Below are positions 8,372-18,263 of a DNA stretch of 64,000 bases, piece by piece. A model generated the notes under the pieces. It had not been told where the DNA came from, made no database searches, and was given only the letters and a program-made list of their open reading frames with translations. Each line of letters starts with the position of its first letter. The first letter of the stretch is position 1. Both the position numbers and the translations under genes were made by a program. Location of the stretch: assembly GCA_965214205.1 (NCBI GenBank), contig OZ243941.1, positions 1,736,001 to 1,800,000 of the forward strand, written 5' to 3'. The DNA is from G963663315 sp965214205. Lineage in GTDB: Bacteria; Pseudomonadota; Gammaproteobacteria; Arenicellales; Poriferihabitantaceae.

Positions 8372-11300
8372 ATGCGGCTTAAAAAACTACTGGTATCGGG
8401 GTTCAAATCTTTCGTAGACCCGACCGACATTCGTGTGCCGTCTCATCTGGTCGGGATTGTCGGGCCGAACGGCTGTGGGAAATCCAATGTCATTGACGCG
8501 GTTCGCTGGGTGATGGGGGAAACGTCGGCCAGGACGCTGCGCGGTGACAACATGGCGGATGTCATATTCAATGGTTCAGCCGCCCGAAAGCCGATCAGCA
8601 GGGCGTCGGTGGAGTTGATTTTTGATAATCAGGATGGACAGGCTCCCGGACATTATGGACAGTTTGCGGAAATATCGGTCAAGCGAACCCTGACCCGGGA
8701 TGACCAATCCCGGTATCTGATCAACAATGTCAAAACCCGCCGCAAGGATGTGCTTGATCTGTTTCGGGGCACGGGACTCGGGCCGCGCTCCTATTCAATT
8801 ATTGAGCAGGGCATGGTCAGCCGCATTGTTGAAGCCCGCCCTGAAGACCTGCGGGTGTTCGTGGAAGAAGCGGCCGGCACATCCAGGTACAAGGACCGGC
8901 GAAGGGAAACGGAAACCCGCATTGCGCATACCCGTGAAAACCTGGAGCGGGTCGCGGATATCGAGAATGAGCTTGGCAAGCAGTTAAGCCGCCTGCGTAA
9001 ACAATCCGCCGCTGCCGAACGTTACAAGGTTCTCAAATCCGAACAGCGGGAGATCAACGGGCAGTTAAACGTCCTGATGCTGAACCGGCTGAACCGTCAA
9101 CTGCAAGAACAGGACCGCCTGGCCGCGAAATATGAAAACGAAGTACAGAAACGCCTGACCAGTCAACGGCAAACACAAGCGAGGCTGGAGGAGCTTCGCA
9201 GGCGGCAAGGGGATGCTCACGAGGAATATAACCGGATTCAGCAGGAGTTTTATCAGGCGTCGGCAAAAATCTCGAATCTGGAGCAGAAAATCGAACATCG
9301 CAAGGAAAACGTACAGCGGCAAACAGAAGAAATGGAACGACTGCAAGGATTGCGGAATGATTATCTTCAGCAAATCAATTCCAAAACACAGGAAAGCAAG
9401 ACCCTGTTTCAACGCCTGGAGGCGATGCGCCCGGACCTGGAGTCTTTTCAGGAGAGCCTCGCGGACGCGGAAAATCAATTGGCCGATTCCGAGAGAAGGC
9501 TGTCCGGTTGTCTGGCTGAAATCGAAGACCTCAACGAGCGGTCCAGAGAACCGGCGCGGCAGGTGGAAATACAGAATTCCAGGATTGAGCATCTCCGTCA
9601 GCAGCAGGAGCGCACTGAACAGGGCAAAGCCAGGCTGAATGAGCGGATTACACAGTTGTCGGAGCAGATATCTTCAGCGGATATTGATTCCCTGCGGTCC
9701 GAGGCCGAGGAGAAGGAGCGCAACCACGAACAGGCGGAGAAACAATTCCATCAGTTCGAGATGGAGTTGAAACAGATTTATGCCCGAATTGAACGAAAAC
9801 GGGAAGGGTGGGCCAATTTGCGAACCCGGCTTCAGGAGGTCACATCCCGATTGCAGTCGTTGCAGGAAATTCAGGTGGCCGCCCTGGGCGCCGACAGTGA
9901 GGACATCGACAACTGGTTGACGGACAGCGGTCTTGGTCGTGTTCCCAGGCTGGCCAGCAAAATAAAGGTTGCCGACGGTTGGGAGCGGGCGGCGGATCGG
10001 GTATTGAACGACTGGTTGAGCGCGTTATGTACGGACCGCATATCCATCGAATTGCTTACGAGCCGCCCGGACAGCAGCCTTTCCCTGGTTTGTCCGGATG
10101 AAGTGAATGTCTTCCCGGACAATTCGGCCAGCCGGATTCCGCTGGAGGCCATGTCCGACAGGATCATTGCCGGGGCCGCCGAAGTTGCGGGCCTGGTCGC
10201 GGGGGTTTATGTCGCTGAAACACTGGAACAGGGCCTGGATTGCCGCAGTCGGTTGACCGGCAGGGAGTGTATCGTCACCCGTCAGGGCGAGTTGATCGGC
10301 GCCAACTGGATCAGCTTCGCCAGTCAGAGCCAGATTGAAACCGGGGCGCTGGTCCGGGAGGATGAAATCACCCAACTGTTGGGCAAGAAGCGGGATATGA
10401 GCGACCGGCTTGAGGTGGAAGCGGAAGAGATTGACTCGCTGAATCTTAGTCGCAAGGAAAAGGAGGCGGAACTGGAATCCTGGCGCGGCGCCCTGAATGA
10501 TCTGCGCTCCGGTCTGACAGTCGTGTATAATCAGTTCAGCCGGGAGGAAACCCGCTATCTTGAAGCTCGTGAACATCTTGGCAAGCTGGGCGCTGAACTG
10601 GATCAACTGGAAACGCGGATTACGGACGAAGACGCGGAAATAGAAAACGCCAGGGCATTGTTTGAAACGGCGGTGAAGGAAACCGGGTTTTTTGACCGGG
10701 AGCGGGCGAGCCTGATTGAGGCGCGGAATCAACTCAACGACGAAGTTTCGGGAAAGCGGAAGGTGGTTGATGAGATGAGAGAACAGCATTACAACCGGGC
10801 ATTGATCCAGCAAAAACTTGAGGCTGACGTTAATACGCTCAAAGATAATATCCAACGTTTTCAATATGATTTGGATAGAATTGAATCCAGATTGTCGGAG
10901 TTGATACAGCCTGATTCATCATCGGATGAATCCGTTCCGGCGCTTGAAGGGAATCTTGAGCGGTTACTGCGGGAGAAACTGGAAACCGACAAACGTTTCT
11001 CGGCTGCCAGGGAACGGGTGTCGGACCTTGACCACAGAATCGAACAGACCAACAAATTACACGCCGGGCAGGTCGGTCAGGTGGATGAAGCCAGGGTGGA
11101 TCTGGAACAGCAAAAATTAACCCGGCGGGAAGCGCTGGTTCGCCGGGACGCCATGGTTGAAACAATTAACAGCCAGGGGTGGAATATCGAGGAGTGTTCA
11201 CAGCGGCTGCCCGAGGATGCGAGCGTGGAAGACTGGCAGACCAGACTGGAGAACATCAGAAAAAAAGTGGACCGGATTGGCCCCGTCAATCTGGTCGCGA

Positions 11301-11890
11301 TAGATGAGTTCAACGAACAGAGTGAGCGCATGGACTATTTACGCAAACAGCGTGAAGACCTAGCCGAGGCCCTGCATACCCTGGAACAGGTGATTCAGAA
11401 AATTGATCGTGAAACCCGTTCCAGATTCCGTCAGACTTTTGATACAATCAATGAAGGTTTCAATCGGTTTTTCCCGAAATTGTTCGGTGGTGGCAATGCA
11501 CGGTTGTTCTTGACCAGCGATGATCTTCTCACTACCGGAATTGGCGTCATGGCAAGCCCGCCGGGAAAGAGAAACAGTCATATTCATCTATTATCAGGGG
11601 GGGAGAAGGCGTTGACAGCGGTAGCCCTGTTGTTTTCATTGTTTGAATTGAATCCGGCCCCGTTTTGTATGCTGGATGAAGTGGATGCGCCTCTGGACGA
11701 TGCCAATGTTGACCGTTATTGTGAGACACTCAGGACTCTCGCAGACAAGAGTCAGATGATCGTGATTACCCACAACAAGATTACCATGGCGTCCATGGAC
11801 CTTCTGGTCGGCGTCACGATGGAGGAAGCGGGCGTGTCGCGGCTGGTTTCAGTGGATATGGAACAGGCTATGGAAATGGTGGCGCAATGA
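8372..11890 (+). CDS. smc: Chromosome partition protein Smc
   Basis: Condensin ATPase that organises and helps segregate the nucleoid. The 1172-residue protein has a head with Walker A GPNGCGKS (31-38), a long coiled coil, a hinge domain at about 505-670 rich in glycine and hydrophobic residues, a second coiled coil, and the C-terminal head with signature LSGGEKALTA and Walker B CMLDEVDAPLDD. The 3' end overlaps zipA by 4 bases (ATGA). The smc-zipA-ligA order is a gammaproteobacterial hallmark in lineages without MukB. No scpA or scpB is in the window. Confidence 0.97.
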   Translation: MRLKKLLVSGFKSFVDPTDIRVPSHLVGIVGPNGCGKSNVIDAVRWVMGETSARTLRGDNMADVIFNGSAARKPISRASVELIFDNQDGQAPGHYGQFAEISVKRTLTRDDQSRYLINNVKTRRKDVLDLFRGTGLGPRSYSIIEQGMVSRIVEARPEDLRVFVEEAAGTSRYKDRRRETETRIAHTRENLERVADIENELGKQLSRLRKQSAAAERYKVLKSEQREINGQLNVLMLNRLNRQLQEQDRLAAKYENEVQKRLTSQRQTQARLEELRRRQGDAHEEYNRIQQEFYQASAKISNLEQKIEHRKENVQRQTEEMERLQGLRNDYLQQINSKTQESKTLFQRLEAMRPDLESFQESLADAENQLADSERRLSGCLAEIEDLNERSREPARQVEIQNSRIEHLRQQQERTEQGKARLNERITQLSEQISSADIDSLRSEAEEKERNHEQAEKQFHQFEMELKQIYARIERKREGWANLRTRLQEVTSRLQSLQEIQVAALGADSEDIDNWLTDSGLGRVPRLASKIKVADGWERAADRVLNDWLSALCTDRISIELLTSRPDSSLSLVCPDEVNVFPDNSASRIPLEAMSDRIIAGAAEVAGLVAGVYVAETLEQGLDCRSRLTGRECIVTRQGELIGANWISFASQSQIETGALVREDEITQLLGKKRDMSDRLEVEAEEIDSLNLSRKEKEAELESWRGALNDLRSGLTVVYNQFSREETRYLEAREHLGKLGAELDQLETRITDEDAEIENARALFETAVKETGFFDRERASLIEARNQLNDEVSGKRKVVDEMREQHYNRALIQQKLEADVNTLKDNIQRFQYDLDRIESRLSELIQPDSSSDESVPALEGNLERLLREKLETDKRFSAARERVSDLDHRIEQTNKLHAGQVGQVDEARVDLEQQKLTRREALVRRDAMVETINSQGWNIEECSQRLPEDASVEDWQTRLENIRKKVDRIGPVNLVAIDEFNEQSERMDYLRKQREDLAEALHTLEQVIQKIDRETRSRFRQTFDTINEGFNRFFPKLFGGGNARLFLTSDDLLTTGIGVMASPPGKRNSHIHLLSGGEKALTAVALLFSLFELNPAPFCMLDEVDAPLDDANVDRYCETLRTLADKSQMIVITHNKITMASMDLLVGVTMEEAGVSRLVSVDMEQAMEMVAQ

Positions 11891-13440
11891 ATCTTCAGGT
11901 CACGCTGATCGTCATCGGTCTTGTCGTCATCCTCGCGGTCTACGCGGTTTCCAGAATCATGGAATGGAAAAGAACACAGGAGGACGCCATGCGCCCGGAA
12001 GACCCGCCAGTAGAAAAAAAGTCCCGAAGCCCATTTCGCTGGAAGAAGTGGTTCCGATCTTCAAGCAGCCCGGTCAAGACCAGAACGGCTGAAGTCGAGC
12101 CGAATTTCGGGGAAGACGACCTGACCTTTATGGCCGGGACGGATGTTATTTTCGGGGTGGACCCTGACGACGCCAATGATCGGCGGCTGCGTCCGGATGA
12201 AATCGAGAATCTGACGGCTCCGGATATGACAGATTCGGTCCCGATATTGTCCGAAGCCGATGTCGCCGGTCAGTACCATGCCGATATGCGGGATGCCCCG
12301 GACCAGACTCACGGCGATGTCCAACCGGATTCAGTTTCGGATTCAGTTTCGGATTCAGGTGATGACGGGTTCAGGACTCCGGTTCAGGAGAAACAGCAAC
12401 AATCCGGGATGTCCACTGGCGGTGAGTCCATGGATGAATCAATGGACAAATCAGATGGGCGAGAGGAAGTTGAAGATATCGAAACAGACGATGTCGATGA
12501 GGCTGCGGACATGATTGATCGGGGGGGCGCGCAGGTTCTGCAGGAATCCGATTCCCAATCGGACGACGCTTCCGCTCAGTTTCAATACCCGGAAATAGAA
12601 GGGTTTATCCGGGTCAGCCAGATTGACTACTGGATCAAGCTGACCGGTAAACGCGATGTCGGCAGAGAGTCGGCGCTGGCGCTGTATCGGGAAGAAGCCA
12701 GCCTGCTCACCAAACAACACCAGATATTTGGCCAGAAAACCCCGAACAGGGATTGGCGCGCTCTCGAACAGGAAGCCGAAGGCGCCCGTTTTGGTGATTT
12801 GATCATTACCCTGCAACTGGCTGACAAGGATGGGGCGGTTGGTCAGGAAGAACTGGACCGGTTTGTCACGCTGGCTTCAATCCTGGCAAAAGGTCTTGAG
12901 TATGAGTTCACGCTGATGGCGCCGATTGAGAGCGCCCTGAAGCAGGGACGGGCGATTGCGGATTTCATTCGTTATTACGATTCCCTGACTATCATCCATG
13001 TCAAACCGGCGGTTTCGGAGTATTTTGAAGGGTCCGCGATAAACCGCTGTGCGACCCAGCTCGGCCTGGACCGGTCGCCGGAGGGCTTTTTTGTCCGCAA
13101 TCAGTTGGTCAATAAGAACAAGACCAACCTCTATTACATCGCCAATATGAGCAAGACCGGAGAGTTTGATTTTGACAACATCAAGGACATGCGGATTCGC
13201 GGGGTCACATTTTTCACTAAACCGGTCCTGCACCGCTCGCCGGGAGTGGTTTTTACGGAAATGTCAGATACAGCCAAAGCCTTCGCGGCGCGAGCCAAAG
13301 GGAATGCCTCGGTCCCCGATCACCATACTCTGTCACAAAGCTATGTGGACAGGAACCGGGCGTTGATCGAGAAAAATGCCCGGGAAATGGAAGAGCTCGG
13401 AATTGCGCCAGGAAATGAAGAGGCGATGAGACTGTTCTGA
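11887..13440 (+). CDS. zipA: Cell division protein ZipA
   Basis: Essential divisome protein that anchors FtsZ to the inner membrane. Residues 4-24 form one membrane span (LQVTLIVIGLVVILAVYAVS), then basic residues, then an unusually long acidic, serine-rich linker to about residue 235, then the ZipA C-terminal FtsZ-binding domain (from DLIITLQLADKDGAVGQEEL on). At 517 residues it is far longer than E. coli ZipA (328). The extra length includes a short DNA repeat giving DSVSDSVSDSG (12329-12360) and another DESMDKSD-type stretch. The 4-base overlap with smc and position before ligA support the call more than overall identity, which I judge modest. Confidence 0.88.
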   Translation: MNLQVTLIVIGLVVILAVYAVSRIMEWKRTQEDAMRPEDPPVEKKSRSPFRWKKWFRSSSSPVKTRTAEVEPNFGEDDLTFMAGTDVIFGVDPDDANDRRLRPDEIENLTAPDMTDSVPILSEADVAGQYHADMRDAPDQTHGDVQPDSVSDSVSDSGDDGFRTPVQEKQQQSGMSTGGESMDESMDKSDGREEVEDIETDDVDEAADMIDRGGAQVLQESDSQSDDASAQFQYPEIEGFIRVSQIDYWIKLTGKRDVGRESALALYREEASLLTKQHQIFGQKTPNRDWRALEQEAEGARFGDLIITLQLADKDGAVGQEELDRFVTLASILAKGLEYEFTLMAPIESALKQGRAIADFIRYYDSLTIIHVKPAVSEYFEGSAINRCATQLGLDRSPEGFFVRNQLVNKNKTNLYYIANMSKTGEFDFDNIKDMRIRGVTFFTKPVLHRSPGVVFTEMSDTAKAFAARAKGNASVPDHHTLSQSYVDRNRALIEKNAREMEELGIAPGNEEAMRLF

Positions 13441-13452
13441 CGTCGTACCCGG

Positions 13453-15504
13453 ATGCCGAAAGATCCACAATATCAAATTCAGGAATTGCGGGCGAAACTG
13501 GAGTATCACAACCATCGTTATTATGAGCTGGATGATCCGGAAATTCCGGACAGTTGCTATGACCGCCTGATCCGGTCCCTGGAGGACCTGGAAGCGCAAT
13601 ATCCGCAATACCGCTCTGCGCAATCACCGACCCGGAAAGTGGGCGGGTCTGTTGCCAAACCCTTTTCCGAAGTGGTTCACGCCATACCGATGCTGTCCCT
13701 CGGCAACGCGTTTGACAAAGGGGAAATCGAGAATTTTGATCGACGGGTCCGGGAGTTGACGGGCCTGGAAGACGCGGAGGTGGAATATGTGGCGGAACCG
13801 AAAATTGACGGTCTGGCGGTCAGTCTACGCTATGAAAAGGGCTGGCTGATACAGGCGGCCACGCGAGGGGATGGCCGCGCGGGAGAGAATGTAACCCTGA
13901 ACATGCGGGAGATTCTGGGAGACAGGTCCCGGTTGCGGGGCGCGAATATCCCTAACGTTCTGGAAGTGCGGGGTGAGGTTTTTATCAGCCGGGCCGATTT
14001 CGAGGCGCTGAACGAGTCCCGACGGAAAAGTGACCTCAAATTGTTTGTCAACCCCCGCAACGCGGCTGCGGGCGGGCTGCGCCAAATGGACCCCGCCGTG
14101 ATCGCATCGCGGCGGTTACAGTTGTATTGCTATTCGTTCGGGGAGGTTGAAGGCGTGCCGTACCCGGAGACGCATGACGCGTCGTTGCGGGAGATTTGCG
14201 ATTTCGGCCTGCCAGTGACCGATTTGTATCGTGTGGTCGAAGGGGCACAGGGGTGTCTGGATTATTATCAGGAACTGCTTGAGCTTCGCTCCGGACTGCC
14301 TTTTGATATTGACGGGGTGGTCTACAAGGTTTCCCGGATTGACTGGCAGAACAGCCTGGGCTTTACTGCCAGGGCGCCGCGCTGGGCCATCGCGCACAAA
14401 TTTCCCGCCCAGGAGGAAGTCACCACTATTGAAAATATTGAGCTTCAGGTAGGCAGAACCGGCGCGGTGACCCCGGTAGCCAGACTGAAACCGGTTTTTG
14501 TCGGAGGGGTCACGGTGTCCAGCGCCACACTGCATAACCACCGGGAAATCGAGCGCCTGGATGTCCGCATCGGGGATCGTGTCATTGTCAGGAGGGCCGG
14601 GGATGTCATCCCGGAAGTGTTGTCGGTGGTAAAGCCGGCCCGGCCGCTCGGCGCCGAGCCATTCGCGTTCCCGGAAGCCTGCCCGGTCTGCGCGAGCCCG
14701 ATTATCTACGAAGGAGAGGGGATCATCGCCCGTTGCAGCGGCGGACTGGCTTGCGAGGCCCAGAAAAAACAGAGTATCCGACATTTTGCCAGCCGCAAAG
14801 CCATGGATATCGAAGGGCTGGGCGACAAATGGGTGGATTGGTTGCTTGCCGGCGAGGTGATTGCCGATGTGTCCGACTTGTACCGCTTGACGCCGGAAAA
14901 ACTGGGATCGAGATACCAGAAAAGCTCGAAAGCGGTCATGAACCTGATCCAGTCAATCGAAGAAAGCAAAACCACAACCCTGGCCCGGTTCCTGTATTCT
15001 CTCGGAATCCCATTGATCGGGGAGACGACCGCGGAAGCCCTGGCCGTCAATCTGGGTTCGATGAAGCGCATACGACAAGCGTCGAAAGACCGATTGCAGG
15101 AAATCCCGGACATCGGTCCGTTGGTCGCTGACAGCGTAGTGACCTTTTTCGAGCAGCCTCATAACCGCGCCGTAGTGGAGAAACTGCTGGACGCGGGGGT
15201 TTCCTGGCCCGCCCCCGCCGAACCGACAGCCGGAGACAGTGACAGTGTATTCGCTGGCAAGACCGTGGTACTGACCGGCAAGATGAGCATGCCAAGGAGT
15301 GAGGCCGCCTCCCTGTTGCGGTCAATGGGCGCCAAAGTCGGCAGTGGCATCACAAAGAACACGGGTTATGTAATCGCGGCGACGGACACCAGTTCCAAGG
15401 TCGTCAAGGCCGCGCAGATGGGTATTGAAATTCTGGATGAGCGGCAATTTATGGAACAGGTCCATGCGTCCGGTTTGTCTGCCGACCAGGACGGAGAGAC
15501 CTGA
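13453..15504 (+). CDS. ligA: NAD-dependent DNA ligase LigA
   Basis: Seals nicks in replication and repair using NAD. 683 residues, close to the E. coli enzyme (671). Domain Ia starts with YHNHRYYELDDPEIPD. The adenylated lysine is K117 in EPKIDG. An OB fold follows, then a four-cysteine zinc finger (CPVC...C...C, about residues 414-440), a helix-hairpin-helix region (IPDIGPLVADSV) and a C-terminal BRCT domain (from VFAGKTVVLTGKM). It lies 12 bases after zipA. Confidence 0.97.
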   Translation: MPKDPQYQIQELRAKLEYHNHRYYELDDPEIPDSCYDRLIRSLEDLEAQYPQYRSAQSPTRKVGGSVAKPFSEVVHAIPMLSLGNAFDKGEIENFDRRVRELTGLEDAEVEYVAEPKIDGLAVSLRYEKGWLIQAATRGDGRAGENVTLNMREILGDRSRLRGANIPNVLEVRGEVFISRADFEALNESRRKSDLKLFVNPRNAAAGGLRQMDPAVIASRRLQLYCYSFGEVEGVPYPETHDASLREICDFGLPVTDLYRVVEGAQGCLDYYQELLELRSGLPFDIDGVVYKVSRIDWQNSLGFTARAPRWAIAHKFPAQEEVTTIENIELQVGRTGAVTPVARLKPVFVGGVTVSSATLHNHREIERLDVRIGDRVIVRRAGDVIPEVLSVVKPARPLGAEPFAFPEACPVCASPIIYEGEGIIARCSGGLACEAQKKQSIRHFASRKAMDIEGLGDKWVDWLLAGEVIADVSDLYRLTPEKLGSRYQKSSKAVMNLIQSIEESKTTTLARFLYSLGIPLIGETTAEALAVNLGSMKRIRQASKDRLQEIPDIGPLVADSVVTFFEQPHNRAVVEKLLDAGVSWPAPAEPTAGDSDSVFAGKTVVLTGKMSMPRSEAASLLRSMGAKVGSGITKNTGYVIAATDTSSKVVKAAQMGIEILDERQFMEQVHASGLSADQDGET

Positions 15505-15508
15505 CCTC

Positions 15509-15778
15509 ATGAACAAACAGACAGGCGCCCCGGTTGAAATCCTGTTCTACTACCGGGAAGAGTGCGACCTTTGCGAGCAGATGGATTTCGAGCTCAGGGA
15601 GTATATTGCCGCATATTATCCTGGTTCGGATATCCGGGTGGAGTTGCGCGACGTGGATGATGACCGGCAATGGCATGAAAAATACAGCGAATATGTGCCC
15701 GCCCTGGTTGTCAACGGGGAACGAATATGTCACTATTTCTTTGATTGCGATGAAGTCCGGTCAGCGCTTGAACCATAA
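15509..15778 (+). CDS. Glutaredoxin-like (DUF836) protein
   Basis: Small thioredoxin-fold protein of 89 residues. After a short N-terminus it reads EILFYYREECDLCEQM, with the CDLC pair where glutaredoxins have CPYC, and later VPALVVNGERI, the cis-proline segment that follows a helix and a RDVDDD strand. This pattern is that of the DUF836 glutaredoxin-like family, whose substrates are unknown. Start is ATG 15509, 4 bases after the ligA stop; a longer in-frame reading begins inside ligA and is unlikely. Probably cotranscribed with ligA and the next gene. Confidence 0.82.
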   Translation: MNKQTGAPVEILFYYREECDLCEQMDFELREYIAAYYPGSDIRVELRDVDDDRQWHEKYSEYVPALVVNGERICHYFFDCDEVRSALEP

Positions 15779-15797
15779 TCAGGAGTGAGTCAGAACC

Positions 15798-17186
15798 ATG
15801 CTCAAATTACGACAGGTTTACAACTACGACGCGGGTCTTGATGAACTGATCCGTACTTTTGGCGATCAGATACAAACTGCCGAGTCGGTCTGTAACCAGT
15901 ATGGCAAGGATGAATCATTCCATCCTTCGTCGCCACCTCATGCCGTGGTTCAGCCGGAAAATGCTGAACAGGTGCAGCGTATTGTGCAGATTTGCCGCAA
16001 ACACGGGATGCCGATTGTTCCGCATGGCGCCGGCACCTCGCTGGAGGGCAATATCGCGGCGTTGAAGGGAGGAATCTGCATCGACAGCGGCCGCATGAAT
16101 TCGATCATCCGGCTCAATGTGGAGGATTTTGACGTGGTCGTACAGCCGGGCGTAACCCGGCGGCAGTTGAACCAGTCCCTCAAGGGCAGTGGACTGTTCT
16201 TTCCGATTGACCCCGGAGCGGACGCCACCATTGGCGGCATGGCCGCGACCCGGGCGTCGGGAACCAACGCGGTCCGGTACGGGTCGATGCGCGATAACGT
16301 TATCAATATCGAGATGGTACTGGCGGATGGTTCAATCATCCGAACGGCCAGACGCTCCAGAAAATCAGCCGCCGGGTATGACCTGACCCGATTGATGGTC
16401 GGCTCCGAAGGCACCCTGGGCATATTCACCGAACTCACCATCAAGCTGTATCCGGTGCCGGAGTCCATGTCCGCCGCGGTTTGCAACTTCGCGACCGTTG
16501 AGGGCGCCGTCAATACCGTGATTGAAATGATTCAGTACGGCATCCCGGTTGCCCGCGTTGAATTGCTGGATGACCTGAGTATGAAGGCGCTGAACCTGTA
16601 TTCGAAGACGGATTTCAACGAAGCGCCGACTCTGTTCTTCGAATTCCATGGCAGCGAGCGGGGTGTTGAGGAGCAGGCCGTGCTGACCCAGGAGATCGCA
16701 GACCAGAATGGTGGCAGCGAATTCAACTGGACCACCAGTACCGAGGAACGGACCCGAATGTGGCGCGCGCGCCATGACGCCGCCTGGGCGCACAAGATGC
16801 TCCACCCGAAGGGAGAGATCTGGGCGACCGATGTCTGTGTGCCGATTTCCCGTCTCGCGGACTGCATCGGGCAAACCCGCGCCGATATCGAGCAATCTCA
16901 AATCCTGGCTCCGATTGTCGGGCATGTCGGTGACGGGAATTTTCATCTGATCATGTTGATTGACCATGACAACCCGGATGAAGTGAAAGCGGCCGAAGCC
17001 CTGCACGAAAGAATGGTCCTGCGGGCGCTGGAAATGGAAGGGACCTGTACCGGCGAGCATGGCATCGGTTACGGCAAGCTCGACTTTCTCAAGCTGGAAC
17101 ACGGCGCGGCAGTCAACACGATGCGCCTGATCAAACAGGCCCTGGACCCGGACAACATCTTCAACCCTGGCAAGATACTGGAGTGA
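15798..17186 (+). CDS. FAD-linked D-2-hydroxyacid (D-lactate type) dehydrogenase
   Basis: Flavoenzyme of the vanillyl-alcohol oxidase/PCMH superfamily, close to mitochondrial-type D-lactate dehydrogenase and GlcD. 462 residues. The PCMH FAD domain shows PHGAGTSLEGN near residue 77 and GGMAATRASGTNAVRYG, and the C-terminal half has GHVGDGNFHL and TGEHGIGYGK, the metal and substrate region. Likely oxidises D-lactate or a similar 2-hydroxyacid and passes electrons to quinone or a cytochrome. GlcE/GlcF partners are not adjacent, which favours a single-chain D-lactate dehydrogenase. Its stop overlaps the next gene by 4 bases (GTGA). Confidence 0.85.
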   Translation: MLKLRQVYNYDAGLDELIRTFGDQIQTAESVCNQYGKDESFHPSSPPHAVVQPENAEQVQRIVQICRKHGMPIVPHGAGTSLEGNIAALKGGICIDSGRMNSIIRLNVEDFDVVVQPGVTRRQLNQSLKGSGLFFPIDPGADATIGGMAATRASGTNAVRYGSMRDNVINIEMVLADGSIIRTARRSRKSAAGYDLTRLMVGSEGTLGIFTELTIKLYPVPESMSAAVCNFATVEGAVNTVIEMIQYGIPVARVELLDDLSMKALNLYSKTDFNEAPTLFFEFHGSERGVEEQAVLTQEIADQNGGSEFNWTTSTEERTRMWRARHDAAWAHKMLHPKGEIWATDVCVPISRLADCIGQTRADIEQSQILAPIVGHVGDGNFHLIMLIDHDNPDEVKAAEALHERMVLRALEMEGTCTGEHGIGYGKLDFLKLEHGAAVNTMRLIKQALDPDNIFNPGKILE

Positions 17187-17773
17187 CCGGCGCCATTACT
17201 GTCATTCCCGGCCAGTGCCGCTATATCCCTGATTTTCTTGAGCCTGCCGGGGCGTATGATCTTTATAACTGTTTGCTGAATCAGGTGGACTGGCAGCAGC
17301 ACAGCGTAAGGCTGTTCGACAAGGAATATCAATCACCCAGACTCAGCGCCTGGTATGGAGACCCGGACACGGTTTACCATTACTCCGGCAGTACGATGGA
17401 TGTGCCGGCTCCCTGGTCTGATCCATTGCAGGCCCTGCGTGAGCGGGTGCAGACCGCCACCCGCTGCCGCTTTAACAGCGTGCTGCTGAATTACTATCGT
17501 GATGGCAATGACGGCGTCAGTCCCCATAGCGACGATGAAACGGAACTAGGCGCTCGGCCGGTGATCGCGTCAGTCAGCCTGGGCGAAACCCGCCGCTTTA
17601 TTCTTCATCCGCGCAAATTCAATCCCGCCGACAGCATCCTTTTCAATCTGACCCACGGTTCAATGCTGGTCATGTACGGCCTGTGCCAGCGCCAATGGAA
17701 ACATTCAGTGCCGAAGACCAAAAAACCAATCGGCCCGCGAATCAACCTGACCTTCAGGAATGTCGTCAGGTAA
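17183..17773 (+). CDS. alkB: AlkB-type Fe(II)/2-oxoglutarate DNA dealkylase
   Basis: Oxidative demethylase for alkylated bases such as 1-methyladenine and 3-methylcytosine. The 196-residue length and layout resemble the AlkB-like ALKBH2/3 group. The iron ligands are H115 and D117 in SPHSDDE and H174 in QWKHSVP. The 2-oxoglutarate and catalytic arginines sit in RINLTFR (R186, R192), the RxNxTxR signature. A NYYRDGNDGVSPHSD nucleotide-recognition stretch precedes the first ligand. Start is GTG 17183 overlapping the flavoprotein stop, so translation is probably coupled. No ada gene is nearby. Confidence 0.92.
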   Translation: MTGAITVIPGQCRYIPDFLEPAGAYDLYNCLLNQVDWQQHSVRLFDKEYQSPRLSAWYGDPDTVYHYSGSTMDVPAPWSDPLQALRERVQTATRCRFNSVLLNYYRDGNDGVSPHSDDETELGARPVIASVSLGETRRFILHPRKFNPADSILFNLTHGSMLVMYGLCQRQWKHSVPKTKKPIGPRINLTFRNVVR

Positions 17774-17793
17774 TGATAGCTCGTAATTTTGCA

Positions 17794-18036
17794 TTATGGG
17801 GTTTGTTCTTCCTGTAACACTTCAGATACGATTTTATCAATGGTTTTGTTGCTACGCTCTCCACTTAAGGCTTCTTCGATCCGGGGTTTGAGAAAAGCCT
17901 CAAGTTTTTTCAGCGCTAATTCTTCGTCAGGCAAGGTACGTTCCAGCACATAATCCTTGATGGACTTGCCCTGCATGGCTGCCGTAGCTTTCAGCGTTTT
18001 GTGCTGCTCCCGTGTGATGTCGATTGACAGACGCAT
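17794..18036 (-). CDS. Ribbon-helix-helix antitoxin-like protein, no toxin partner
   Basis: 80-residue protein beginning MRLSIDITREQHKTLK, a ribbon-helix-helix DNA-binding start, followed by MQGKSIKDYVLERTL and an acidic, helical C-terminal half as in ParD/RelB-type antitoxins. A GAGGAAA ribosome site precedes the ATG. The place where a toxin would follow on this strand is taken by the 3' end of alkB on the other strand, so no toxin is adjacent. It is either an orphan antitoxin or a small repressor. Confidence 0.7.
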   Translation of the reverse strand: MRLSIDITREQHKTLKATAAMQGKSIKDYVLERTLPDEELALKKLEAFLKPRIEEALSGERSNKTIDKIVSEVLQEEQTP

Positions 18037-18123
18037 AGTTTCCTCACTCGTTGTTTATCATTCATCTTGAATATAGGTCATAATGGTAAAAGTATCAATC
18101 TGTAACAAATGTTGTTTTGTGGG

Positions 18124-18236
18124 GGCAGGCTCTACGATGACGGCAATTACGCATCCATATTATTGTGGATTCCCATTTCTACGGGAATGACGGAATGATT
18201 CCCGGTCATCATCGTAGGGGAGGGTCTTGTACCCTC
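18124..18236 (-). repeat. Dispersed palindromic repeat, copy 2 (reverse orientation)
   Basis: Fills most of the 227-base gap between the antitoxin and the smr gene. It contains GCAGGCTCTACGAT (18127-18140), then the complement of the copy 1 core around GTGGATTCCC and GGGAATGACGG (18165-18193), then a GGGAGGGT/ACCCTCCC hairpin (18220-18238). The parts match the element at 5345-5502 in the opposite order. No gene is seen in the gap. Confidence 0.7.
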
Positions 18237-18263
18237 CCGCGAATGTTGGAGCGGCAATGGCGG

